Shown piece by piece: positions 7,379 to 13,481 of a DNA stretch of 14,390 bases. Both the position numbers and the translations under genes were made by a program. This DNA is from Bacteroidales bacterium (GTDB lineage Bacteria; Bacteroidota; Bacteroidia; Bacteroidales; 4484-276). The DNA lies in the NCBI GenBank assembly GCA_018400545.1, contig JAGYLT010000027.1, positions 1 to 14,390 on the forward strand. Direction: 5' to 3'. Within the stretch, counting starts at the first letter, position 1; the number at the start of each line of letters is the position of its first letter. Under the pieces are notes generated by a model. It was not told where the DNA came from. It worked only from the letters and a program-made list of their open reading frames with translations, and ran no database searches.

Positions 7379-7386
7379 TACCTTTG
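7379..7386 (+). promoter_or_regulatory. -7 box upstream of the orphan gene at 7476
   Basis: TACCTTTG matches TAnnTTTG exactly. The -33 position holds only a weak match (GTTA/AGTT). Transcription would begin near 7393, leaving a leader of about 80 bases before the ATG at 7476. Confidence 0.5.
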
Positions 7387-7475
7387 TTGCATGATTTTCC
7401 ATGAAAAAATTGTTATAAGTTAAGTAAAAATTAATTACCTGATTAAGCTATTGAAGGCAAAAACAAATACCAATT

Positions 7476-8246
7476 ATGAAAGCAATGATGAACCATTACC
7501 AGCACCAAAACATTCCGGTAAAAAACCTTCGGAACCAAAAAACAAATCAAAAACCCCCCGATGAACCAATGGGATTTCACGGGTATTTGCTGAGATTTCA
7601 AAACCATGCAGATACCCTGAAGAAAATCAGCGTTTTATTACCAAAGGTGAACTTACAAATAAAACCAGCTCAATTTAATGATCTGACAAGTAGGTTGCGA
7701 AACTTTTTAATTTGGCTCATTGCGCCAATAGTGCGTTTCATTTTTAAGGTATTATCGGTGATCATCCGTCAGGTTCAAACCAGCATTGAAGATTTCTACC
7801 GGTTCATGGACGAATTTTTCATGATGGGTGAGCAGGAGTTCATTCCGGTTTTTACAGAAGGTACCGGCACTGGAAATCATCCCCGCTTTAATAATCGGTC
7901 ACCCTTTAAAAGCTTTAAATCCAGGTATTTTTCAATGTCTGATCAACCATCTTTTTTCCAACATAACCAATCAAATTATCCATTTCAAAATCATTTAACA
8001 CATGAAAAACGAAAATTGAAAACCCGTGGCTTCGCCAAGCCAAAAAATATCGCATTAAAGATGATAACTTATTTCCGGCTTACCCGCGCCGGATCCCTGA
8101 ATCTGTTTTATCATTCACTTTTTAACTTTACCCTCAAACTACCCTTTTCAGCCATGTTTGCAGATGTGCACCGATTATCCTTGATTCGGCGTTCAGTTCC
8201 TGTTTCGGTTTTTGGCCGCACCCGGTATGTTGACGCACCCTGCTGA
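7476..8246 (+). CDS. Orphan 256-residue basic protein of unknown function
   Basis: I do not recognise this protein. It is the only long open frame on either strand between 7130 and 8369; 256 codons without a stop in such AT-rich DNA is unlikely by chance, and an exact -7 box precedes it. Residues 1-35 are rich in His, Asn, Gln and Lys. Residues 73-118 hold a hydrophobic, probably helical stretch (FLIWLIAPIVRFIFKVLSVI, 77-96, then an acidic amphipathic segment IEDFYRFMDEFFMMGEQEF). It might bind or insert into a membrane as a single helix or a hairpin. Residues 130-190 are low-complexity, rich in Ser, Phe, Asn and Lys. The C-terminal 50 residues look little like a folded domain, so the true gene could be partly degraded. 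There is no signal peptide. It lies upstream of the VTC-domain gene, which has its own promoter, so a functional link is not shown. Confidence 0.55.
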   Translation: MKAMMNHYQHQNIPVKNLRNQKTNQKPPDEPMGFHGYLLRFQNHADTLKKISVLLPKVNLQIKPAQFNDLTSRLRNFLIWLIAPIVRFIFKVLSVIIRQVQTSIEDFYRFMDEFFMMGEQEFIPVFTEGTGTGNHPRFNNRSPFKSFKSRYFSMSDQPSFFQHNQSNYPFQNHLTHEKRKLKTRGFAKPKNIALKMITYFRLTRAGSLNLFYHSLFNFTLKLPFSAMFADVHRLSLIRRSVPVSVFGRTRYVDAPC

Positions 8247-8342
8247 ATTGCCCTGTTGATCATCACCTGCTGAATCAACTTATTGCCCTCCTTAAAATAA
8301 ATGGGTGGGTTCCGGTGTACTCTTGCGATCCAAATATTTCTT

Positions 8343-8350
8343 TACTTTTG
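8343..8350 (+). promoter_or_regulatory. -7 box of the VTC-domain gene
   Basis: TACTTTTG matches TAnnTTTG exactly. The expected start of transcription near 8357 gives a 13-base leader to the ATG at 8370. This decides the start codon, because the in-frame ATG at 8301 lies upstream of the promoter. A partial -33 element (CTTG, 8322-8325) is 17 bases upstream. The same octamer occurs before the Kelch gene. Confidence 0.6.
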
Positions 8351-8369
8351 CTCGTTTAGGATTTGCATC

Positions 8370-9209
8370 ATGCAGCGCGATAATTTGTTAAGAAATACCG
8401 TAAAATTAATAGCTCCGGAACCCTCCCTGGCAGGTGATCATATCAATCAGGCTATCGAGAGCTTCAACGCCATATCCCTCACGGAAATGGACCGTGTGAA
8501 GCTGATGGACCGCTTTGATAAGAAATTTGTTTTTTCGGCAGAAAGGCTGCCTGCCATTCTTTCTAAGGCTTCCGCAAAATATCGCATCCTGCAAATTGAT
8601 TCCGACCGGGTTTTTACGTACAATTCCCTATACTACGATACGCTGGGTTACACCATGTACCACGACCATCACAATCAGAAACTTAACCGGTTTAAGGTGC
8701 GCAGGCGTGAATATGTGAATTCGGGTCAGGTTTATCTGGAGATTAAATTTAAATGCAACAAAGGGCGTACCCGGAAAAAACGCATCGAAACAGCCAACCG
8801 GAATATGGCTTTTTGCAAGGACGAAAAAAAGTTTATTAAAAAGATCACCCCCTATCGTGCAAAGATGCTGCACCCTGCGATGCATAATCATTTCAACAGG
8901 ATAACGCTCGTGCATAAATCCAACCCCGAACGCGTTACCATCGACCTTAACCTGTCATTTGAGCAGGCGGCCCGTAAAAAAGAATTGCCTTTGCTTGTGA
9001 TCGCAGAAATTAAGCAAAGCAAAAGTTCCGGATTTTCTGATTTGGAGAAGGTTTTCAGGGAAAATCATATCCTGCCGATGAACTTCAGCAAATACTGTAT
9101 GGGCCTTGTGATGACTGGTTCCGGGGTGAAATACAACAGGTTTAAACAGAAAATTATTCATTTAAATAAAATATGCAATGATAATGGCAATGCTTCATTT
9201 CATTACTGA
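8370..9209 (+). CDS. VTC-domain (polyphosphate polymerase-like) protein
   Basis: This encodes 279 residues from the ATG at 8370. The VTC domain belongs to the triphosphate tunnel fold; in yeast VTC4 it makes polyphosphate from ATP, while bacterial members are mostly untested. Domain landmarks are DRFDKKFVF (47-55), SLYYDT (86-91), YHDHHNQKLNRFKVRRREY (97-115), LEIKFK..KGRTRKKR (123-138), ERVTIDLNL (187-195), AEIKQS (212-217) and SKYCMG (240-245). The Lys, Arg and Glu residues alternating inward from the barrel strands (K52, R107, K109, R111, E124, K126, R188, E213, K215, K241) are the expected triphosphate and metal ligands. There is no membrane segment, so the domain is cytoplasmic. The last 32 bases overlap the DUF4956 gene, which indicates translational coupling. 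A longer product from 8301 is unlikely given the promoter at 8343. Confidence 0.88.
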   Translation: MQRDNLLRNTVKLIAPEPSLAGDHINQAIESFNAISLTEMDRVKLMDRFDKKFVFSAERLPAILSKASAKYRILQIDSDRVFTYNSLYYDTLGYTMYHDHHNQKLNRFKVRRREYVNSGQVYLEIKFKCNKGRTRKKRIETANRNMAFCKDEKKFIKKITPYRAKMLHPAMHNHFNRITLVHKSNPERVTIDLNLSFEQAARKKELPLLVIAEIKQSKSSGFSDLEKVFRENHILPMNFSKYCMGLVMTGSGVKYNRFKQKIIHLNKICNDNGNASFHY

Positions 9210-9885
9210 TCCGAAGTTGTTCGGTATTGATTTTTTCAATCAAAACGACTTTTTGATGATGGGCTTCAGGTTTTTACTAAACCTGATCATTACATTGGTC
9301 ATCGTAAGATATATTTACTACACAAACAACCGGCGCAAGGAATATCTGTTCACTTACGTTTTGATCAGTGTTTCCGTGTTTTTCCTTTCGTACCTGCTAC
9401 AAAATGTGGACCTGCAGCTTGGGTTTGCCCTGGGTTTGTTTGCACTTTTCGGTATTATCAGGTATCGCACAAGCACCATCCCGATCAAGGAAATGACTTA
9501 CCTTTTCCTGATCATCTGTATTTCTGTGATGAATGCCCTTTCCGATAAGGCCATCAGCTATGTGGAACTGCTGTTTGCCAACATCATGCTGGCGCTGATT
9601 GCCCTGGTTATCGAGTATTTCTGGAGCTTTAAGCACGAATCCAGCAAAACTATTATTTACGAGAAGATCGACCTGATCAAACCGCAGAATCAAAAGAAAT
9701 TCATTGATGACCTGGAAAGACGTACCGGTTTAAAAATCAACAGGGTTGAGATTGGCAAGATCAATTTTCTGCGCGATACCGCCGAAATCACCATCTATTA
9801 CTTCTGGGATAAATATTCCACCAATTTCTTTGAGGCGGAGACTTTAGATAACTTTGCGTTTAAGGATGATAACGATGATGATTAG
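9178..9885 (+). CDS. DUF4956 integral membrane protein
   Basis: This encodes 235 residues with four to five membrane helices (about 25-48, 56-77, 80-95, 106-121 and 126-150), then a cytosolic C-terminal domain of about 85 residues ending in an acidic tail (DDNDDD). The family signature GLFALFGIIRYRT is at 86-98. DUF4956 proteins have no proven activity; their genes are commonly found next to VTC-domain genes, and a role as the membrane partner or channel for the VTC product is a reasonable inference by analogy with yeast VTC. The start could be ATG 9178, 9184 or 9190; all overlap the VTC gene. I keep the first. Confidence 0.88.
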   Translation: MIMAMLHFITDPKLFGIDFFNQNDFLMMGFRFLLNLIITLVIVRYIYYTNNRRKEYLFTYVLISVSVFFLSYLLQNVDLQLGFALGLFALFGIIRYRTSTIPIKEMTYLFLIICISVMNALSDKAISYVELLFANIMLALIALVIEYFWSFKHESSKTIIYEKIDLIKPQNQKKFIDDLERRTGLKINRVEIGKINFLRDTAEITIYYFWDKYSTNFFEAETLDNFAFKDDNDDD

Positions 9886-9890
9886 GCGCT

Positions 9891-9929
9891 CAACCCGGGT
9901 TTTGCTATTTTTTGGCAAAACCTGAGTTG
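9891..9929 (+). other. 15-bp stem hairpin after the DUF4956 gene
   Basis: CAACCCGGGTTTTGC (9891-9905) pairs with GCAAAACCTGAGTTG (9915-9929), with one mismatch and one G-U pair, around a T-rich 9-base loop. It starts 5 bases after the stop codon. No T-run follows the stem, so it is not a classic terminator; it may stabilise the upstream transcript or attenuate reading into the kinase-like gene. Confidence 0.5.
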
Positions 9930-9986
9930 AAAGATACCTATGCAGAGGAAATGATTTTTAACAGTTTAATCAAGATTTAATAATAC

Positions 9987-11045
9987 ATGAGCATATTAAT
10001 CCGGATATTTTTCTTTTCTGTATTCATTTGTCTATCAGGGCATGTGGCCGTTTCGCAGGATTATACCACCGGTGATGCAAAGCCGTTGTTTACTGCACAT
10101 GATATCCTGGATATCACGCTGCGGGCCGATTTTAAATCAATCCTGGATGATGTTGGCGATGACAGAAGGGAACACCTTGCATTTCTGGAATACATCGAAG
10201 GAGCTGACACTTTGGTCTTTAACATCAAAATCGAAACCCGCGGGAACTTCAGAAGGGATCCCGATAACTGCGTTTTTCCACCTTTGCGCATCAATTTTAA
10301 GAAGAAACAGGTAAAGGGAACCATATTTGAAGGACTGGATAAAGTGAAGCTTGTAACCCATTGCAGGCCAAAATCAAGGGCCTACAGGCAGTATGTGATG
10401 AGCGAATATCTGGTGTACCGGGTTTTTAATATTTTAACCGATACAAGCTTCAGGGTGCGGCCGTTCAATATCAATTATGTGGATGAACCCTCCGGCAAAA
10501 AATCACAGGAAAGTTTCGCTTTTTTTATCGAGCCTGATGATGTGCTGGAAGACCGCCTGGGACTGGATGAAACCAAAGAAAAATATTTTTTTCAGGACAG
10601 TACCCGGTATCAACATATGAGCAGGTTGGCCATGTTTCAGTATTTTGTGGGAAATACCGATTGGGCAGTTTCAACATTGCACAATATCAAGCTGTTCAAA
10701 CTGAATGATGAAGAACCGCCATATGCTATTCCTTATGATTTCGACTGGTGTGGCGTGGTGGATGCCGTGTACGCCAAGCCATTGCCAAGATTTGAACTCG
10801 AATCGGTTTCCGACAGGCTCTTTCGCGGATATTGCCGTACCCGGGAACAACTGGAGGAACAGTTTGCATATTTCAGAAGTAAAAAGGATGAGATTTACCA
10901 GATTTATGAACAATTTGAGCCACTGCATAAGCGTAAACGGAAAGATGCCATAAGTTTTTACGATGAATTTTATGAATACACTGAAAATGAAGGCATGATC
11001 AAACTTGAATTTATGGAAAAGTGCCTGGGCAAAAATAAATACTGA
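9987..11045 (+). CDS. Exported protein-kinase-like (CotH-like) protein
   Basis: This encodes 352 residues with a signal peptide (about 1-23, before QDYTTG). The N-terminal half has strands with KIETRGNFRRDPDNCVFPPL (81-100) and LDKVKLVTHC (117-126), reminiscent of the CotH opening (a TRGN.R...PPLRI pattern); K119 or K121 is a candidate nucleotide-binding Lys. Then follow a helical block (YRQYVMSEYLVYRVFNIL) and a conserved-looking kinase-type core: FQYFVGNTDW (217-226), HNIKLF (232-237) and YAIPYDFDWCG (246-256). In atypical kinases of the CotH/FAM20/HipA type, the Asp of the first block and the Asp of the DFD block carry catalysis and metal binding. The assignment is by motif order and neighbourhood; activity and substrate are unknown. 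It follows DUF4956 after a 101-bp gap and is probably part of the same functional set. Confidence 0.7.
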   Translation: MSILIRIFFFSVFICLSGHVAVSQDYTTGDAKPLFTAHDILDITLRADFKSILDDVGDDRREHLAFLEYIEGADTLVFNIKIETRGNFRRDPDNCVFPPLRINFKKKQVKGTIFEGLDKVKLVTHCRPKSRAYRQYVMSEYLVYRVFNILTDTSFRVRPFNINYVDEPSGKKSQESFAFFIEPDDVLEDRLGLDETKEKYFFQDSTRYQHMSRLAMFQYFVGNTDWAVSTLHNIKLFKLNDEEPPYAIPYDFDWCGVVDAVYAKPLPRFELESVSDRLFRGYCRTREQLEEQFAYFRSKKDEIYQIYEQFEPLHKRKRKDAISFYDEFYEYTENEGMIKLEFMEKCLGKNKY

Positions 11046-11107
11046 ATCAGAATTTGAACATTGGCCCGTTTGCCTGAGTTATTTCTTATGAAAAACATAA
11101 ACAATTC

Positions 11108-11142
11108 TTTTACAGTCCAATAAGTTAAAAAGTGCTGTAAAA
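11108..11142 (+). repeat. Inverted repeat directly upstream of the ankyrin-phosphatase gene
   Basis: TTTTACAG (11108-11115) and CTGTAAAA (11135-11142) are exact complements separated by 19 bases, and the right arm ends 5 bases before the ATG at 11148. In RNA, the hairpin would overlap the ribosome-binding region and could limit translation; as DNA it could be an operator. The arms are only 8 bp, so chance cannot be excluded. Confidence 0.4.
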
Positions 11143-11147
11143 ATATT

Positions 11148-12791
11148 ATGATCCGATATTTACTTTTCATACTCGTTTTTTTAATATCAGCAGGCAATTC
11201 CCATGGACAGGCACAGGAGAAGGAGGTGTTACAGTCCATCAAGAAAGGCCGCACTGATGTGCTGGGGCGTTTTCTGGAACAGGGTGAAGATATTGATGCA
11301 CAATACGATAGGGGACGTTACACCCTATTGAATTATGCTATCCGGTATGAAAACAAAAATGCAGTAAAAATGCTCCTCAGCAAAGGCGCTGATCCTGATC
11401 TTTCAAGCAAGGATAAAACGCCGCTGATTCATGCTGTTTTGAAAAAGGAATTGATGATCATCCACGAACTCATCAATGGCGGCGCTGCTATCGACACGAC
11501 GGTTAAGAAAGGCAATACGGCGCTGATTTATGCAGCCAAAAGCGGCTATCTGAATGGTGTTCGGATGCTGATTGAAAATGGCGCCAATGCTCTTAAAACG
11601 AACGACAAAGGCCTTATGGCACTGGATTATGCCAATATGGCCAACTTTCCTGATGTTGCCGAATACTTGGTAAAGATCCTTGAAATGCGCAACTATTACA
11701 AGGGATTGCCCGATTACACCGATGGGCCTCACATGGAGTGGCTCAGCGATAGCCTGTTGCACGTATTATACATGATTTATGACACCGTGCTCAACTATCC
11801 GCTGAAACGTGAAAAATACATTACAGCCAATACGGATACAGTCCGCATTAACGGGTTTGCCTATGACACCCTTGAATATGTAATACCAAAATCCATCAAT
11901 GATGAGCCAGTTACTTATCAGGGGGTTAGCAGAATACTGGCCATTGGTGATATCCATGGTCACTATAATGCACTGGTAAAATATTTACAGATTAACAATG
12001 TCATCGATCAAAATCTGAACTGGACATGGGGCGATGGCCATATTGTATTTCTTGGGGATGTTTTTGACCGGGGAAACGAAGTTACAGAAAGCCTGTGGTT
12101 TATCTACCAGCTCGACCTGAAGGCCAGGAAGCATGGGGGCAGGGTCCATATGCTGCTGGGCAATCACGAAGTGATGGTGATGCTCAACGATACGCGTTAT
12201 CTGAACAGGAAGTACGAATTTTTTTCAAATTATTTTATCCGGGATTATGCAGATTTTTACAACTTGAATGCTGTGCTGGGAAATTATCTAAGGACCCGAA
12301 ACACGGTTATCACCATAAACGATTGCATTTTTTCACATGCGGGCATTTCCCCTTCAATTTTCCAGCGCCGGCTCAGTTTTGAAAAAATCAATTTGCTGTT
12401 GCAGAAGTTTTTATCAGTAAATCCGGAAATGCCAATGCTTAATGCTGATCTTACCTCACTGGTGCTAAATGCAGAAGGTCCCCTGTGGTATCGGGGCTAT
12501 ATTCTGGATGGGATTGCAGGAACGGCAGGCATTACCGAACGGCAGGTCAGGTCGATTTTAAAATATTACGGCATGTCAAAAATGGTGATTGCCCATACAG
12601 AGGTGAAACGTATGGTTTCGTTGTTCGACGGCCGGGTAATTGCCATTGATGTTCCCATCCGAACGGATGATGTGGTTCCGGAAGCCTTACTTATTGAAGA
12701 TGGAAAATTTTACCGGCTAACCAGCAAGGGTGAGTTGATTGCCTGCATTTTTGAAGAAAAAAACCGGGAAGTCCAGGATCAATTCAGGTAA
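11148..12791 (+). CDS. Exported ankyrin-repeat and PPP-type metallophosphatase fusion
   Basis: This encodes 547 residues with a signal peptide (about 1-21, ending near SHGQA). Residues 25-178 form about five ankyrin repeats (for example YTLLNYAIRYENKNAVKMLL, GNTALIYAAKSGYLNGVRML). A linker of about 80 residues follows. Residues 260-500 are a calcineurin-like phosphoesterase of the PPP kind, close to Shewanella-like phosphatases: GDIHG (267-271), GDVFDRG (303-309), GNHE (338-341), HAG (397-399) and AHT (482-484), supplying the usual Asp, His and Asn ligands of a two-metal site. All expected metal ligands are present, so it should be active on phosphoprotein or another phosphoester. Ankyrin repeats outside the cytoplasm are uncommon and suggest binding to a partner protein. 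It follows the kinase-like gene by 102 bp, on the same strand. Its end overlaps the LON-domain gene by 13 bp, tail to tail. Confidence 0.9.
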   Translation: MIRYLLFILVFLISAGNSHGQAQEKEVLQSIKKGRTDVLGRFLEQGEDIDAQYDRGRYTLLNYAIRYENKNAVKMLLSKGADPDLSSKDKTPLIHAVLKKELMIIHELINGGAAIDTTVKKGNTALIYAAKSGYLNGVRMLIENGANALKTNDKGLMALDYANMANFPDVAEYLVKILEMRNYYKGLPDYTDGPHMEWLSDSLLHVLYMIYDTVLNYPLKREKYITANTDTVRINGFAYDTLEYVIPKSINDEPVTYQGVSRILAIGDIHGHYNALVKYLQINNVIDQNLNWTWGDGHIVFLGDVFDRGNEVTESLWFIYQLDLKARKHGGRVHMLLGNHEVMVMLNDTRYLNRKYEFFSNYFIRDYADFYNLNAVLGNYLRTRNTVITINDCIFSHAGISPSIFQRRLSFEKINLLLQKFLSVNPEMPMLNADLTSLVLNAEGPLWYRGYILDGIAGTAGITERQVRSILKYYGMSKMVIAHTEVKRMVSLFDGRVIAIDVPIRTDDVVPEALLIEDGKFYRLTSKGELIACIFEEKNREVQDQFR

Positions 12792-13393
12792 AACCGGTAG
12801 CCCACTTCCACGAGTTTTTTGTTGATCATGAGCAGAAAATTGATTTTCTCTTCGATGAGGTTTTCCCGTTCTTCGTGCGAGTCCGATTTTAAAATTTCAT
12901 ATTTCTCATCTGTTTCAAGAGGCAGTTGGCCGGCAATGTCCAGTATTTGATTGGGTGTAATTACCTGCGGTGCTTCCTTTTTACTTTTATTTATTTCAGC
13001 CAGTTGCTGCTTGTATGATCGGTACAATTCGTTTAATGATTCAGAGACAGAAATATTTATTTCTTCCAGGAATTCTACGGTGCCACCACCATACATTTTT
13101 CCGGGAAGTTGCTCTTCGATGGTTCTAATTCTGAACAGGTTTACCCCGCGCACCAGTATGTCCATCTCTCCGGTCGGGCTTTTGGCCAAGATCTTATGCA
13201 ACACAACACCGGAGCCGTATTCGCAAATCTTCCCATCGTTAATATACGGTATCCCGAAAATTTCCTCTGATTCTTCCATCTCTGCGATCAGTTGCTTATA
13301 CCGTGGCTCAAAAATATGCAACGGTTGCACCTCTCCGGGAAATACGATTAAACCAATAGGAAACAGGGGGAAATTATTTATCATCTTCGACAT
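12779..13393 (-). CDS. Stand-alone LON substrate-binding-domain protein
   Basis: This encodes 204 residues from ATG 13393. It matches the N-terminal domain of Lon protease: NNFPLFPIGLIVFPGEVQPLHIFEPRYKQLI near the start, then a GSGVVLHKI strand, RGVNLFRI, and a C-terminal helical bundle (residues about 115-200). No AAA+ or protease domain follows, so it is not Lon itself. Such short LON-domain proteins are common in bacteria and their role is unknown; substrate recognition for a separate protease is the usual guess. An upstream in-frame TTG (13408) and a later ATG (13384) are other possible starts; 13393 keeps the whole domain and is a standard codon. The 3' end overlaps the phosphatase gene by 13 bases on the other strand, so no terminator separates the two. 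Confidence 0.87.
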   Translation of the reverse strand: MSKMINNFPLFPIGLIVFPGEVQPLHIFEPRYKQLIAEMEESEEIFGIPYINDGKICEYGSGVVLHKILAKSPTGEMDILVRGVNLFRIRTIEEQLPGKMYGGGTVEFLEEINISVSESLNELYRSYKQQLAEINKSKKEAPQVITPNQILDIAGQLPLETDEKYEILKSDSHEERENLIEEKINFLLMINKKLVEVGYRFYLN

Positions 13394-13456
13394 ATCAGTG
13401 CGTTTCAATTTATCATGTTTATTAACACAAAAGGTTTTAAATTGTTTCTACGATAT

Positions 13457-13464
13457 TACTTTTG
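13457..13464 (+). promoter_or_regulatory. -7 box of the Kelch lipoprotein gene
   Basis: TACTTTTG matches TAnnTTTG exactly and equals the box before the VTC gene. It ends 17 bases before the ATG at 13482, giving a leader of about 10 bases. No good -33 TTTG is seen; a T-run (13435-13438) is at about the right distance. Confidence 0.55.
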
Positions 13465-13481
13465 CATTTTAGATCAAAAAA

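Larger units (their letters stand above)
7130..7475. other. 346-base divergent AT-rich promoter region
   Basis: This is the shared upstream region of a minus-strand gene (5984-7129) and a plus-strand gene (7476-8246). From about 7211 it becomes strongly AT-rich and carries many TTAA-containing words (for example TTAACTTAACTTAAGTTAA at 7265-7283, GGTTAATTAAGGAGGTTAAG at about 7301-7322, AAGTTAAGTAAAAATTAATT near 7416-7437). The two probable promoters are listed separately. The part nearest the minus-strand gene (7130-7231) is less AT-rich and open in that gene's frame. Confidence 0.6.

Noticed and set aside
8240..8300. Short direct repeat CTGCTGAAT (two copies) after the orphan gene
   Set aside because: Only two 9-base copies with no regular spacing or further units; it is too small to call a repeat array.
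8301..8369. Longer VTC protein starting at ATG 8301
   Set aside because: The extra 23 residues are hydrophobic and unlike the family, and an exact -7 box at 8343-8350 lies inside the extension; ATG 8370 follows it closely.
8628..8915. 95-residue minus-strand open frame opposite the VTC gene
   Set aside because: It is the complement of the VTC core motifs and has no separate evidence of coding.
9891..9929. Calling the hairpin after DUF4956 an intrinsic terminator
   Set aside because: The stem is good, but no T-run follows it on either strand; it is listed as a hairpin only.
12779..13393. Lon protease gene
   Set aside because: Only the N-terminal substrate-binding domain is present; there is no AAA+ or Ser-Lys protease domain, and the gene ends within normal length for stand-alone LON-domain proteins.
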